Shown here in pieces: positions 10,740 through 20,639 of a stretch of 64,000 nt of DNA; within the stretch, counting starts at the first letter, position 1, and each line of letters begins with the position of its first letter. The notes under the pieces are model-generated. The model did not search any database. It worked only from the letters and a program-made list of their open reading frames with translations, and was not told where the DNA came from. The DNA is from Pseudescherichia vulneris NBRC 102420 (GTDB lineage: Bacteria; Pseudomonadota; Gammaproteobacteria; Enterobacterales; Enterobacteriaceae): NCBI RefSeq assembly GCF_000759795.1, contig NZ_BBMZ01000007.1, positions 337,464 through 401,463 on the forward strand, written 5' to 3'. The position numbers were made by a program, and so were the translations under genes.

Positions 10740-12140
10740 ATGTCAGATATCCTACTCTCACGCCGTCGCTTTATTGGGGCAGGCTCTGCCCTGGCGGCGC
10801 TGCCCCTTCTGCACTCGCCGCTGCTCCAGGCCCAGGAGTCCGGCAGCGTTGATATCCGCCGCTATCTGAAAAATGACGTGATCGCCGCGTTTAAGCAGGC
10901 CTTTGCCGAGGCCAGCACGGTGCTGGTGCCGGCGGGCGTGGTCTGCGAGAACATCAATACCGCGATTTTTATCCCGGCGGGTAAAACGCTGTTAATTCGC
11001 GGGGCGCTCAAGGGCAATGGTCGGGGGCGCTTTGTATTGCAGGATGGCTGTCGGGTACGCGGGGAAGAGGGCGGAAGCCTGTATAACATCACCCTTGACG
11101 TGCGCGGCTCGGACTGCACTATCGAAGGCGTAGCGATGAGCGGTTACGGCCCGGTGACGCAGATCTATATCGGCGGCAAAGAGAAGCGGGTCATGCGTAA
11201 CCTGGTTATCGATAATATCACGGTGACCAAGGCCAACTACGCCATTCTGCGCCAGGGCTTTCACAATCAGATCGACGGGGCGCGCATTACCAACGGCCGT
11301 TTCAGCTATCTGCAGGGGGACGCTATTGAATGGAACGTGGCGATTAACGATCGCAACCTGCTGATCTCTGACCACGTGATTGATCATATTGACTGTACCA
11401 ACGGCAAAATCAACTGGGGGATCGGCATCGGGCTGGCGGGCAGCACCTACGACAACGACTACCCGGAAGATCAGGCGGTAAAACATTTTACCGTGACCAA
11501 CATCACCGGTAGCCACTGTCGTCAGCTGGTGCACGTCGAAAACGGCAAGCACTTTGTGATCCGTCACATCACCGCCACGGATATCACCCCTGACTACAGT
11601 AAAAAAGCGGGCATTGATAACGCCACGGTAGCGATTTACGGCTGCGATAATTTCGTCATCGACGACGTTAAAATGCGCAATAGCGCAGGGATGTTAATAG
11701 GTTATGGGGTGATTAAAGGTAATTATCTCTCGATACCGCAAAATTTCAGACTAAACGCGGTTCATTTAGACAATGCCGAGCAGACGCGGAAATTACGTGG
11801 GATCCAGATCTCATCCGGCAATGCCGACTCGTTTGTCTCTATCACCAATCTCAATATTCAGCGCGCCTCGCTGGAGATGCATAATAAACCCCAGCACCTG
11901 TTTATGCGCAATATTCAGATCATGCAGGAGGCTGCGACAGGCCCGGCGCTGAAGCTCCACTTCGATCTACGCAAGGACGTACGCGGCCGCTTTATGGCGA
12001 AGCGGGATACGCTGCTTTCGTTGGCGAATATTCATGCTGTGAATGAGAAAGGGCAAAGCTCGGTGGATATTGACCGGCTCGATCAGCAGGTCGTGAATAC
12101 GGAGCGGCTGAATTTTACGCTTCCTTCCAAAGTGCGATGA
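10740..12140 (+). CDS. wcaM: Colanic acid biosynthesis protein WcaM
   Basis: Last gene of the colanic acid operon (466 residues). It has a parallel beta-helix type sequence with repeated hydrophobic/Asn turns (for example [19 protein letters not shown]), and its molecular role is unsettled. The N-terminus has a twin-arginine motif (SRRRFIGAG) followed by a hydrophobic stretch, so export by Tat to the periplasm is likely. I see no terminator directly after the stop. Confidence 0.93.
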   Translation: MSDILLSRRRFIGAGSALAALPLLHSPLLQAQESGSVDIRRYLKNDVIAAFKQAFAEASTVLVPAGVVCENINTAIFIPAGKTLLIRGALKGNGRGRFVLQDGCRVRGEEGGSLYNITLDVRGSDCTIEGVAMSGYGPVTQIYIGGKEKRVMRNLVIDNITVTKANYAILRQGFHNQIDGARITNGRFSYLQGDAIEWNVAINDRNLLISDHVIDHIDCTNGKINWGIGIGLAGSTYDNDYPEDQAVKHFTVTNITGSHCRQLVHVENGKHFVIRHITATDITPDYSKKAGIDNATVAIYGCDNFVIDDVKMRNSAGMLIGYGVIKGNYLSIPQNFRLNAVHLDNAEQTRKLRGIQISSGNADSFVSITNLNIQRASLEMHNKPQHLFMRNIQIMQEAATGPALKLHFDLRKDVRGRFMAKRDTLLSLANIHAVNEKGQSSVDIDRLDQQVVNTERLNFTLPSKVR

Positions 12141-12190
12141 GAAGCGTAGGCATGTGTCATCAAGTCTAATGTAACCCCTAAAATTTGTTA

Positions 12191-12219
12191 CTGAACTCCG
12201 TGAAAATAGTGTTTATAAT
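12191..12219 (+). promoter_or_regulatory. Candidate promoter upstream of gnu
   Basis: A perfect -10 hexamer TATAAT lies at 12214-12219, with a weak -35 (CTGAAC, 12191-12196) at a 17-base spacing. It sits in the 182-base gap between wcaM and gnu, about 100 bases before the gnu start. It is supported by sequence pattern only. Confidence 0.4.
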
Positions 12220-12322
12220 CCATGCCACTATTTTGCAATATTTGTCTCGTCAATAGCGGTGCCTCACGGAAGAAAGCGATTACCGGAGGTTTGCCAAACA
12301 CACATAACGCATTGAGTGGTAT

Positions 12323-13318
12323 ATGAACGATAAAGTTTTGTTTATTGGCGCATCTGGTTTCGTTGGGACTCGATTGATCGAGATTTCTCGGACCAGGTTT
12401 GACGTTACTAACTTCGACAAACAGCCGAGTCATTTCTACCCAGACATTACCGTTTCCGGTGATGTTCGTGACCAGGCGCAGCTCGATCAGGCGCTTGCAG
12501 GTTTCGAAACCGTAGTACTGCTCGCCGCTGAGCACCGTGATGATGTTAGCCCTACATCGCTCTACTATGATGTAAACGTACAGGGCACACGTAACGTACT
12601 ATCAGCAATGGAAAAAAATAACGTTAAGAACATTATTTTTACCAGTTCAGTGGCTGTGTATGGTCTTAACAAAGTCAATCCTGATGAATCTCATCCACAT
12701 GATCCTTTTAACCATTACGGCAAAAGCAAGTGGCAAGCGGAAGAGATGCTGCGTGAATGGTTTAATAAGGCCCCACAGGAAAGGTCTTTGATAATTGTCC
12801 GTCCGACGGTCATCTTCGGTGAGCGCAACCGCGGGAATGTTTATAACCTGCTGAAGCAAATTGCAGGGGGTAAATTCGCCATGGTGGGCGCGGGCACAAA
12901 CTACAAATCAATGGCTTATGTTGGCAACATTGTTGAGTTCATCAAGTACAAATTGACCAACGTTAAGCCTGGCTATGATGTTTACAATTACGTTGACAAG
13001 CCAGATCTGAATATGAATCAGCTGGTGGGTGAGGTTGAAAAAAGCCTCAATAAAAAAATTCCATCGGTCCACCTTCCATACCCTCTGGGTATGTTAGGGG
13101 GGTATTGCTTTGATATTCTGAGCAAAGTGACGGGCAAGAAATACGCAATAAGCTCTGTGCGTGTGAAGAAATTCTGTGCAACGACGCAGTTCGATGCGAC
13201 TAAAGTGCACGGTTCTGGTTTCAATGCGCCGTATACATTATCTCAGGGGCTGGACCGTACTCTGAAGTATGAATTCGTCCATGAGAAGCAAGATGACATC
13301 ACCTTTGTATCTGAATAA
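12323..13318 (+). CDS. gnu: GlcNAc-P-P-undecaprenol C4-epimerase Gnu
   Basis: Extended short-chain dehydrogenase (331 residues) closely resembling E. coli Gnu (Z3206). Gnu reversibly epimerises undecaprenyl-PP-GlcNAc to undecaprenyl-PP-GalNAc after WecA. The N-terminal GASGFVGTR binds NAD, the catalytic region is FTSSVAVYG, and the YxxxK pair is in HYGKSKW. Placement between wcaM and galF is the known position. It implies that the O-unit could begin with GalNAc, although many strains keep gnu whatever their O-unit. Confidence 0.9.
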   Translation: MNDKVLFIGASGFVGTRLIEISRTRFDVTNFDKQPSHFYPDITVSGDVRDQAQLDQALAGFETVVLLAAEHRDDVSPTSLYYDVNVQGTRNVLSAMEKNNVKNIIFTSSVAVYGLNKVNPDESHPHDPFNHYGKSKWQAEEMLREWFNKAPQERSLIIVRPTVIFGERNRGNVYNLLKQIAGGKFAMVGAGTNYKSMAYVGNIVEFIKYKLTNVKPGYDVYNYVDKPDLNMNQLVGEVEKSLNKKIPSVHLPYPLGMLGGYCFDILSKVTGKKYAISSVRVKKFCATTQFDATKVHGSGFNAPYTLSQGLDRTLKYEFVHEKQDDITFVSE

Positions 13319-13335
13319 CGTTTAAGGGCTGCGAT

Positions 13336-13384
13336 TTGTCGGAAACACGAGACTAATCATCTTTCTGACGTAGGTTTCCGACAA
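13336..13384 (+). terminator. Large inverted repeat after gnu, possible terminator
   Basis: An 11-bp perfect inverted repeat (TTGTCGGAAAC at 13336-13346, GTTTCCGACAA at 13374-13384) with a 27-base loop begins 17 bases after the gnu stop. There is no clear U-run after it, so a factor-dependent or structural role is as likely as intrinsic termination. Confidence 0.4.
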
Positions 13385-13533
13385 TTCTGGATCACACTTG
13401 AGTTGTAATGAGGTTAAGTAGTGTCAGTTTAGGCTCTAAACGTAATTTGCATTCGGCGTTGTACATTTCATTTATCAGGCGGTTTTCCTGATCGGGTCTA
13501 TACTTCGTTAACCATTTTAAGGTGGAAGAGATA

Positions 13534-14436
13534 ATGATTAATTTGAAAGCGGTTATTCCGGTAGCGGGTCTGGGGATGCACATGCTGCCTGCCACTAAGG
13601 CGATCCCAAAAGAGATGCTGCCGATCGTCGATAAGCCGATGATCCAGTATATCGTCGACGAAGTGGTTGCTGCAGGGATCAAAGAGATCGTTCTGGTTAC
13701 CCACTCATCTAAAAACGCGGTAGAGAACCACTTCGACACCTCCTATGAGCTTGAGGCGCTGCTAGAGCAGCGCGTTAAGCGTCAGCTGCTGGCGGAAGTG
13801 CAGTCTATCTGCCCGCCGGGCGTGACCATCATGAACGTGCGCCAGGCGCAGCCGCTGGGTCTGGGCCACTCTATTCTCTGCGCGCGTCCTATCGTCGGCG
13901 ATAGCCCGTTTGTGGTCGTACTGCCGGACATCATTCTGGACACGTCGACTGCCGATCCGCTGCGCTACAACCTCGCCGCGATGGTAGCCCGTTTTAACGA
14001 GACCGGCCGCAGCCAGGTGCTGGCAAAACGCATGAAGGGCGATCTCTCCGAGTACTCCGTGATCCAGACCAAAGAGCCGCTGGATAGCGAAGGTAAAGTG
14101 AGCCGTATTACTAACTTTATCGAGAAACCGGATCAGCCGCAGACGCTGGATTCCGACCTGATGGCGGTAGGACGCTATGTCTTGTCGGCGGATATCTGGG
14201 CGGAGCTGGAGAAAACCGAGCCGGGCGCATGGGGCCGTATTCAGCTGACCGACGCCATTGCTCGACTGGCGGAAAAACAGTCCGTTGATGCGATGCTGAT
14301 GACTGGCGATAGCTATGACTGTGGCAAGAAAATGGGCTACATGCAGGCGTTCGTGAAGTACGGTCTGCGTAACCTGAAGGAAGGGCAAAAGTTCCGCAAC
14401 AGCATTCAGAAGCTGCTGAGCCAAAGCCAGGCCTAG
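13534..14436 (+). CDS. galF: UTP-glucose-1-phosphate uridylyltransferase-like GalF
   Basis: GalF is the GalU paralogue that flanks O-antigen and capsule loci and is thought to modulate UDP-glucose supply. It has 300 residues. The nucleotidyltransferase site at residues 9-24 reads [16 protein letters not shown]. The MHMLPAT variant, against GLGTRMLPAT in GalU, is what marks GalF. I chose ATG 13534 (MINLKAVIP) with GGTGGAAGAG just upstream, rather than the in-frame GTG at 13522 that overlaps that site. Confidence 0.96.
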   Translation: MINLKAVIPVAGLGMHMLPATKAIPKEMLPIVDKPMIQYIVDEVVAAGIKEIVLVTHSSKNAVENHFDTSYELEALLEQRVKRQLLAEVQSICPPGVTIMNVRQAQPLGLGHSILCARPIVGDSPFVVVLPDIILDTSTADPLRYNLAAMVARFNETGRSQVLAKRMKGDLSEYSVIQTKEPLDSEGKVSRITNFIEKPDQPQTLDSDLMAVGRYVLSADIWAELEKTEPGAWGRIQLTDAIARLAEKQSVDAMLMTGDSYDCGKKMGYMQAFVKYGLRNLKEGQKFRNSIQKLLSQSQA

Positions 14437-14466
14437 GCTACAATTAAGTAATATTTATTTAATTTG

Positions 14467-14532
14467 ACGGCAAGAGATCGTTCATTATGCGGCAACAAAT
14501 CGCGGTGAACCATCTCTTGCCGTTTTTGTTTT
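14467..14532 (+). terminator. Terminator of galF
   Basis: A 12-bp stem (ACGGCAAGAGAT at 14467-14478 with ATCTCTTGCCGT at 14512-14523), extended inward by GTTCA/TGAAC, runs into TTTTGTTTT. This is a strong intrinsic terminator that separates galF from the O-antigen operon. Confidence 0.85.
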
Positions 14533-14818
14533 ACAACCCCCAAATTCTTGTAGATCAAGGGGTTGTGTTGATTAATTATACAGCAAAACGCTAAGAATTT
14601 TCCTTGTTTCTCTACGCGTTTAGGATGACAATTAGTACCTGATTTATTGCCTATACGTCATCGTTAGGCATCAGTTGTGATACAAATTGGTCCGTACAGT
14701 CCACGGGTAGCTGTTGAGCCTGGGGCGGTAGCGTGCCTGCGAACGGAGTGAGGCTAACCTGTTTCACACAGTCTCGCGTAAAATACCCCTTCCTTATTGA
14801 ATTGACGGAATTGATAGC
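14533..14818 (+). promoter_or_regulatory. O-antigen operon leader (no gene)
   Basis: Together with the galF terminator this fills the 382-base gap between galF and rmlB. The first part is AT-rich and should hold the promoter of the O-antigen operon, but I could not place convincing -10 and -35 boxes. The second part carries the JUMPStart element, listed separately. I see no open reading frame of substance in it. Confidence 0.6.
14697..14735 (+). promoter_or_regulatory. JUMPStart element with ops site
   Basis: A 39-base match to the JUMPStart consensus found upstream of polysaccharide operons: it begins CAGT, has the central GGTAGCTGTTGAGCC, and ends in the exact ops core GGCGGTAGCGTG at 14724-14735. 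The ops DNA in the non-template strand pauses RNA polymerase and recruits RfaH, which suppresses Rho- and pause-dependent termination over the long, AT-rich operon. It lies 83 bases upstream of the rmlB start. Confidence 0.95.
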
Positions 14819-15892
14819 GTGAAGATCCTTGTTACTGGCGGAGCGGGTTTCATCGGCTCTGCGGTCGTCCGACATATTATTAAAAATACCCAAGATTCCG
14901 TTGTGAATGTTGATAAATTGACTTACGCCGGTAATCTGGAATCGCTTGTTGACGTCGCCGAAAGCGATCGTTATGCCTTTGAGCGCGTGGATATTTGTGA
15001 TGCCGCCGAGCTGGCTCGCGTTTTTGCCGAGCACCAGCCTGATGCAGTCATGCACCTGGCGGCTGAGAGCCATGTTGACCGCTCGATTACTGGCCCGGCT
15101 GACTTTATCGAAACCAATATTGTCGGAACTTACGTTCTGCTGGAGGCCGCGCGCGCCTACTGGCTGACCTTAAGCGATGAGGCGAAAAACGCGTTTCGCT
15201 TCCACCATATCTCTACCGATGAAGTGTATGGCGATCTGCCGCACCCGGACGAACATCCGCAGGGCACGGCGCTGCCACTCTTTACCGAGCAGACCGCGTA
15301 TGCCCCCAGCAGCCCGTACTCCTCGTCAAAAGCGTCAAGCGATCACCTGGTGCGTGCATGGCGTCGTACCTATGGTCTGCCGACGCTGGTCACCAACTGC
15401 TCCAATAACTACGGTCCGTATCACTTCCCCGAGAAGCTGATCCCGCTGGTGATCCTGAATGCCCTTGAGGGCAAACCGCTGCCGATCTACGGCAAAGGCG
15501 ATCAGATCCGCGACTGGCTCTACGTTGAGGATCATGCCCGCGCGCTCTATACCGTGGTGACACAGGGTGCACCTGGCGAGACCTACAACATCGGCGGTCA
15601 TAACGAAAAGCAAAACCTGGACGTGGTGCATACCATCTGTGACCTGCTGGACGAGATCGTGCCGAAAGAGGGCTCTTACCGCGACCAGATCATCTATGTG
15701 ACAGATCGCCCAGGACACGACCGTCGCTACGCCATTGATGCGGATAAAATCAGCCGCGAGCTGGGCTGGAAGCCTGAAGAGACGTTTGAAAGCGGTATCC
15801 GTAAAACCGTAAAATGGTATTTAAAAAATACAGAATGGTGTCGTCGTGTACAGGACGGTAGTTATCAACGTGAACGTTTAGGATTAGAGTAA
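14819..15892 (+). CDS. rmlB: dTDP-glucose 4,6-dehydratase
   Basis: Forms dTDP-4-keto-6-deoxyglucose from dTDP-glucose (RfbB/RmlB), the branch point for 6-deoxyhexoses. It has 357 residues, a GTG start (MKILVTGG), the NAD-binding GGAGFIGS, the catalytic Thr-Asp-Glu triplet in STDEVYG (about residue 134), and the Tyr/Lys pair in [10 protein letters not shown] (about residue 167). It is the first gene of the O-antigen operon and ends 1 base before rmlA. Its base composition is still like the GC-rich chromosome until its last few dozen bases, where the drop to AT-rich DNA begins. Confidence 0.96.
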   Translation: MKILVTGGAGFIGSAVVRHIIKNTQDSVVNVDKLTYAGNLESLVDVAESDRYAFERVDICDAAELARVFAEHQPDAVMHLAAESHVDRSITGPADFIETNIVGTYVLLEAARAYWLTLSDEAKNAFRFHHISTDEVYGDLPHPDEHPQGTALPLFTEQTAYAPSSPYSSSKASSDHLVRAWRRTYGLPTLVTNCSNNYGPYHFPEKLIPLVILNALEGKPLPIYGKGDQIRDWLYVEDHARALYTVVTQGAPGETYNIGGHNEKQNLDVVHTICDLLDEIVPKEGSYRDQIIYVTDRPGHDRRYAIDADKISRELGWKPEETFESGIRKTVKWYLKNTEWCRRVQDGSYQRERLGLE

Positions 15893-15893
15893 T

Positions 15894-16763
15894 ATGAAAG
15901 GCATTATTCTCGCAGGCGGATCGGGTACACGACTTTATCCCATCACCATGGGTGTATCTAAACAGCTACTGCCTGTTTATGATAAACCGATGATTTACTA
16001 TCCATTGTCTGTATTAATGCTGGCTGGGATAAAAGATATTCTCATTATTACCACTCCCGAAGACCAGCAAGGATTTATTCGGCTACTGGGTGATGGTAGT
16101 CAGTTTGGCATAAATTTATCTTTTGCCGTCCAGTCTTCGCCTGATGGCCTGGCCCAGGCATTTATTATTGGTGAGAAGTTTATCGGTCAGGATCCGGTAT
16201 GCCTTGTATTAGGGGATAATATCTTCTTTGGTCAAGGTTTTACACCAAAATTAAGGAGCGCTGCTGAACGTAATTCGGGAGCGACCGTTTTCGGCTACCA
16301 GGTAATGGACCCTGAACGCTTTGGTGTTATTGAATTTGATACTGATTTCAAAGCAATAAGTATAGAAGAAAAACCAGATGAACCTAAGTCTAATTGGGCA
16401 GTAACTGGACTCTATTTTTATGATAACAATGTTATTAATATTGCAAAAACTATTAAACCCTCTGCAAGAGGTGAGCTAGAAATTACGGCGGTTAATGAGG
16501 TTTATCTTAATAATAATACATTGAACGTTGAGTTGCTGGGGCGCGGTTTTGCGTGGCTTGATACAGGCACTCACGATAGCTTAATTGAAGCAGGTAGTTT
16601 TGTAGAAACTGTTCAAAAACGTCAGGGTATGATGGTTGCATGTCCAGAAGAGATTGCATGGCGAAATAAATGGTTAGATGATGAGGCCCTTACAGCGATT
16701 GGAAGAAAATTAGGGAAAAACCATTATGGTCAATATTTATTGAAATTGGTAAAAGGAAATTAA
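15894..16763 (+). CDS. rmlA: Glucose-1-phosphate thymidylyltransferase
   Basis: Makes dTDP-glucose from glucose-1-phosphate and dTTP, supplying RmlB. It has 289 residues with the signature GGSGTRLYP near residue 8, LGDNIFFG at the Mg-binding Asp, and IEEKP. Codons are much richer in A/T than in rmlB. No rmlC or rmlD follows, so the product is not directed to dTDP-rhamnose here; the next two genes point to a 3-amino sugar. Confidence 0.95.
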   Translation: MKGIILAGGSGTRLYPITMGVSKQLLPVYDKPMIYYPLSVLMLAGIKDILIITTPEDQQGFIRLLGDGSQFGINLSFAVQSSPDGLAQAFIIGEKFIGQDPVCLVLGDNIFFGQGFTPKLRSAAERNSGATVFGYQVMDPERFGVIEFDTDFKAISIEEKPDEPKSNWAVTGLYFYDNNVINIAKTIKPSARGELEITAVNEVYLNNNTLNVELLGRGFAWLDTGTHDSLIEAGSFVETVQKRQGMMVACPEEIAWRNKWLDDEALTAIGRKLGKNHYGQYLLKLVKGN

Positions 16764-16769
16764 ACCAAA

Positions 16770-17162
16770 ATGAATCTAATTGAATTAAGCAAAAAAGGTG
16801 ATAATAGGGGTGCATTAGTAGTTATCGAGCAAGGTAAGGACGTACCAATCGAGATCAAGCGAGTCTATTATATGTTTGATACGACCTCTGGGGTCAGAAG
16901 AGGTTTTCATGCTCATAAAAAACTAACGCAGATCGCTATTCCTGTGAAAGGGTCATGTAAGTTCTTACTTGATGATGGAAGCCAAGTAGAACATGTACTT
17001 CTGGACTCACCAACAATTGCATTAATAATTGAGCCAATGGTTTGGCATGAAATGTATGAATATAGCGAAGATTGCGTCTTAATGGTTCTGGCAGATGACT
17101 ATTATGATGAAAATGATTACATACGAGACTATGATACTTTCAAACGTATGAGTAAAACCTGA
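16770..17162 (+). CDS. fdtA: dTDP-4-oxo-6-deoxyglucose 3,4-ketoisomerase, FdtA-like
   Basis: Cupin-fold protein of the WxcM/FdtA/QdtA group (130 residues) that moves the keto group from C4 to C3 of dTDP-4-keto-6-deoxyglucose, preparing C3 for amination. The cupin residues are in RGFHAHKKL (residues 44-52), followed by VKGSC and a C-terminal WHEMYEYS ... ADDYYDENDYIRDYD. From memory, the NRGALV and RGFHAHKKL forms agree better with FdtA (galacto product, Fuc3N) than with QdtA (gluco product, Qui3N), but the distinction rests on few residues. It starts 6 bases after the rmlA stop. Confidence 0.85.
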   Translation: MNLIELSKKGDNRGALVVIEQGKDVPIEIKRVYYMFDTTSGVRRGFHAHKKLTQIAIPVKGSCKFLLDDGSQVEHVLLDSPTIALIIEPMVWHEMYEYSEDCVLMVLADDYYDENDYIRDYDTFKRMSKT

Positions 17163-17263
17163 AAATATTAAAAATCTTTATCGTTAGGGCCTAATTTATT
17201 TTAATGTAAAATTTATTGCGATTAATTAAAAGTAAAATATTAAGTTTTAGGGGATATTATTCA

Positions 17264-18370
17264 ATGATTAAATTTCTTGACTTGCAAAAAATAAACCAGG
17301 TTTACCATGCAGAGTTGATGAATGCCTTTAAGTCTGTTTTAGACTCTGGATGGTATGTTATGGGAAACCACCTCCATAAATTTGAATCTGAATTTGCGAA
17401 CTACTGTGGGGTTAAGCACTGCATTGGCGTTGCAAACGGCTTGGAAGCCTTAGTGCTGGTTTTACGTGCTTGGAAGGCAATGGGAAAACTGCAAGATGGC
17501 GATGAAGTTATCGTGCCTTCTAATACATATATAGCATCCATTCTTGCAATATCTGAAAACAATTTGACACCAGTGCTTGTTGAACCGGACGAAAATACCT
17601 TTAACTTATCGTTGAAAAACATAAAAAAAGCGATAACAAATAAAACAAGAGTGATTCTGCCAGTTCATTTGTATGGTCAGATCTCACCAATGAAAGAAAT
17701 ACAACAATATGCTAATGAGAATAACCTCTTGGTGCTTGAAGATTGTGCTCAGTCACAGGGTGCTGAACAATCCAAATTAAAAGCGGGTTGTTGGGGGGAT
17801 GCTGGAGCATTTAGTTTTTATCCGGGGAAAAATTTAGGTGCTCTGGGTGATGCTGGAGCGATCACAACAAATGATGATGATCTAGCTAATACACTTCAGG
17901 CACTTCGTAACTATGGTTCTCATGTGAAATACCAAAACCTTTATAAAGGGGTAAATAGCAGACTCGATGAACTACAGGCGGCTCTTTTAAGTGTCAAATT
18001 ACCTAATTTAGATAACGAAAATAAACGCAGAAGAGAAATTGCTAAAAGGTATCAGGAGAATATTACTAATAAAAATATTATCCTTCCAATTCATCCTGTC
18101 GATGATTTATCTCATGTTTGGCATTTGTATGTTATCAAAACTGTAAATAGAGAAAGTTTAGTAAAATATTTAAATGAGCAAGAAATACAAACTCTTGTTC
18201 ATTATCCGATCGCACCTCATCATCAAAAAGCTTATTCTGAAATTTCATATTTGTCCTTGCCTATATCAGAAATGCTGCATGACTGTGTGCTTTCTTTACC
18301 AATATCACCAGTTATGACTGATGCTGAGGTTGATTACGTCATTCAAAAGATAAATGGATGGCAAAATTGA
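17264..18370 (+). CDS. fdtB: dTDP-3-keto-6-deoxyhexose 3-aminotransferase, FdtB-like
   Basis: PLP-dependent sugar aminotransferase (DegT/DnrJ/EryC1 family, 368 residues) expected to make dTDP-3-amino-3,6-dideoxygalactose from the FdtA product. The PLP lysine is K189 in [22 protein letters not shown] holds the cofactor-ring Asp, and [12 protein letters not shown] is typical. I chose ATG 17264 (MIKFLDLQ) with AGGGG about 10 bases upstream, not the in-frame upstream TTG. A 101-base gap after fdtA leaves no room for an fdtC gene, which is usual next to fdtA and fdtB in related clusters. Its 3' end overlaps wzx by 13 bases. Confidence 0.87.
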   Translation: MIKFLDLQKINQVYHAELMNAFKSVLDSGWYVMGNHLHKFESEFANYCGVKHCIGVANGLEALVLVLRAWKAMGKLQDGDEVIVPSNTYIASILAISENNLTPVLVEPDENTFNLSLKNIKKAITNKTRVILPVHLYGQISPMKEIQQYANENNLLVLEDCAQSQGAEQSKLKAGCWGDAGAFSFYPGKNLGALGDAGAITTNDDDLANTLQALRNYGSHVKYQNLYKGVNSRLDELQAALLSVKLPNLDNENKRRREIAKRYQENITNKNIILPIHPVDDLSHVWHLYVIKTVNRESLVKYLNEQEIQTLVHYPIAPHHQKAYSEISYLSLPISEMLHDCVLSLPISPVMTDAEVDYVIQKINGWQN

Positions 18371-19638
18371 ATTTTGCAAAAGTAACCATTCTTAGCGGAA
18401 TATTAACCCTTCTTCGACTTTTATGTGGTTTTGCAATATCTAAAGTTGTTGCAATATATACTGGCCCTGTAGGGATCGCAGGGTTAGGACAACTACAAAA
18501 TCTTGTGACATTCATCAACGGTTTTGTGTCGTCTCAAGTCTCACAGGGGGTAAATAGGTATTCTGCAGAGAATAAGGTTGATTATGATAATGCAAAGTAC
18601 TATTGGAGAGCTGCACTAAAACTTTCCATCGTAGCATGTCTATTAATTATTTGCCTAGGTAGCATTTTTTCAAATAGCATATCAATGCTTTTGTTTTCAA
18701 CACATGCATACTTTTGGATAGTTATACTTGCTTTAGTTGTTGTACCGCTGAATGTAATAAATAATATTTTCCTGGGTGTGCTCAATGGTCTTGGTGATCA
18801 TTATAGATTTTTTATTGCTAATGGATGCGCTATTGTTTTCTCAGCGATTACCATGACAGTACTGGTATATCTGTTTGGATTAAAAGGCGCGTTAATAGCT
18901 GCAGCATTAAATAACGCAATTGCTGGGTTATGGCTATTATTTGTGGTTATGAAATGTGATTGGTTTAAATATCATTATTGGTTAGGGAAAACCACCTCAT
19001 TTCATATCGGTGAAATGAGGAATTACTTTTTTATGGGAATAATAGGTGCGCTTACAGGGCCTGTTTCACTTATCCTGGTGAGGACTATCTTAACTAAAGA
19101 TTTTTCAGCAGAGTACGCGGGCTATTGGCAATCTGTATCTAAATTGTCTGAAGCTTATTTAGCTGTTCTGACAACTGCACTAACGGTATATTATTTTCCA
19201 AAAACAGCTGCGGCAAAGACGGTTGATGAGCATATCTCTGTTTTAAAAACGGGTAGCCTGATTGTTATCCCTTTTGCCTGCATATTCGCTGGCGGTATAT
19301 TTTTAGGGAAAGAGTATATATTAAGGGTGCTATTCAGCGCTGAATTTATAAAAGCGAAACAATTATTCTTTTTTCAAAATATAGGCGATATTTTTAGAAT
19401 TACCAGTTGGTTATTCGCAACGATTTTATTAGCTAAAGGTTATTTTAAAATTAATGCAATGCTTGAAATTACATTTTCTACTTTGTTCCCTTTGTTAACA
19501 TGGGTGTTTATTAAGTATTGCTCATTCACAGGGGTGAGCATTGCATATTGCATAACTTATTTCAGTTACTTAGTTGTTTCTATGCTTATATATATTAGGC
19601 ATATAAAACGGTTAAAAAAGGTTAATAGAGCAGCATGA
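18358..19638 (+). CDS. wzx: O-antigen unit flippase Wzx
   Basis: Multi-spanning membrane protein (426 residues, roughly a dozen hydrophobic segments) of the polysaccharide/MATE-like export family. The N-terminal [20 protein letters not shown] resembles the WzxE and O-antigen translocase group. It should flip undecaprenyl-PP-linked O-units to the periplasm for Wzy. It overlaps fdtB by 13 bases and the next gene by 4. Confidence 0.87.
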   Translation: MAKLNFAKVTILSGILTLLRLLCGFAISKVVAIYTGPVGIAGLGQLQNLVTFINGFVSSQVSQGVNRYSAENKVDYDNAKYYWRAALKLSIVACLLIICLGSIFSNSISMLLFSTHAYFWIVILALVVVPLNVINNIFLGVLNGLGDHYRFFIANGCAIVFSAITMTVLVYLFGLKGALIAAALNNAIAGLWLLFVVMKCDWFKYHYWLGKTTSFHIGEMRNYFFMGIIGALTGPVSLILVRTILTKDFSAEYAGYWQSVSKLSEAYLAVLTTALTVYYFPKTAAAKTVDEHISVLKTGSLIVIPFACIFAGGIFLGKEYILRVLFSAEFIKAKQLFFFQNIGDIFRITSWLFATILLAKGYFKINAMLEITFSTLFPLLTWVFIKYCSFTGVSIAYCITYFSYLVVSMLIYIRHIKRLKKVNRAA

Positions 19639-20639
19639 GTGAAAAATATCTGTATAAATGTTCCGTAATTACCCCTATATATAATGAAGAACGAAATATT
19701 GATGTTTTTTTAAATATGCTGGAAGATATATATGATCCTGATATTCAGTTTATTCTTATCGACGACGGCTCTACTGATAAAACATTAACAATTATTTCTA
19801 ATGACAGCAGGGTATGTAATAATAAAAATGTTAAGATTATAAGCAAAACTAATGGCGGTGCTGCTGAGGCTCGCCTGGTGGGTATCAATAACGCTGACAG
19901 CAGATTTATAGCTTTTTGTGATTGTGATGATAAACTAGATCGTCTTTCTTTAACTGAAGCTTTGGCTGAGTTTGATAATAATGCGGAAATTGATTTAGCA
20001 TTATTTGATTATCATGTTTCTCTATCTAATAATAAACTTACACGCTTTAATTATACACTTAAAAAGTGGCCAATAACTGGATATACTGCATTCGAAAATA
20101 CAATTGCATCGTGGGGGATTCATGCTTTTGGTATATATCGTAAAGAGACGATTTTAGCGGGTTACTCTGCGGCTAAAAAATTCGAAGACAATGCTAGTAA
20201 TAACGTCAATGATGATGAATTTATTGCACGGATGGCAATGCTTAGTGCTCGACAAATTACTCTTTCTAGTGGGCGCTATTACTATTCTGAAAATATGCTT
20301 TCGACTACCAGAAAGATAAATGGCGATTTATTCAAGATGGCATTTACTGCACAACGATTAGCTGATTTTATTATTGGAAGCGCAGAGTTGAACTTGCTGA
20401 TTCCTGCAGTACACTTATATATGACGAGAGTTGCTACCAATTTGACAATAAAAAGATTCATTTGGCGTAAAAAAATAATACATAAGCAAGAGTGGGATAA
20501 TGCTGTTGCTGCATTAATTAGACGTATCGATATGAATAATTTAGTGGTAATTACTAAACACAATAAGAAATTGCTTATTTGGTCTCTCCTTAAAATTTTA
20601 GCCCTAAAGGGAATATACGGGTTCCGTAATGCAAAATAA
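19635..20639 (+). CDS. Glycosyltransferase family 2 (first of the O-block)
   Basis: A 334-residue GT2 (GT-A fold) enzyme. The N-terminus has VITPIYNEERNID, then LIDDGSTDKT and the metal-binding acidic motif in FCDCDDKLD at about residue 96. It should add one sugar to the lipid-linked O-unit in the cytoplasm. Donor and linkage cannot be told from sequence. It overlaps wzx by 4 bases and the next gene by 11. Confidence 0.82.
   Translation: MSEKYLYKCSVITPIYNEERNIDVFLNMLEDIYDPDIQFILIDDGSTDKTLTIISNDSRVCNNKNVKIISKTNGGAAEARLVGINNADSRFIAFCDCDDKLDRLSLTEALAEFDNNAEIDLALFDYHVSLSNNKLTRFNYTLKKWPITGYTAFENTIASWGIHAFGIYRKETILAGYSAAKKFEDNASNNVNDDEFIARMAMLSARQITLSSGRYYYSENMLSTTRKINGDLFKMAFTAQRLADFIIGSAELNLLIPAVHLYMTRVATNLTIKRFIWRKKIIHKQEWDNAVAALIRRIDMNNLVVITKHNKKLLIWSLLKILALKGIYGFRNAK

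Noticed and set aside
14819..17162. dTDP-rhamnose pathway
   Set aside because: rmlB and rmlA are present but rmlC and rmlD are not. They are followed by FdtA- and FdtB-like genes, which take the same intermediate to a 3-amino sugar.
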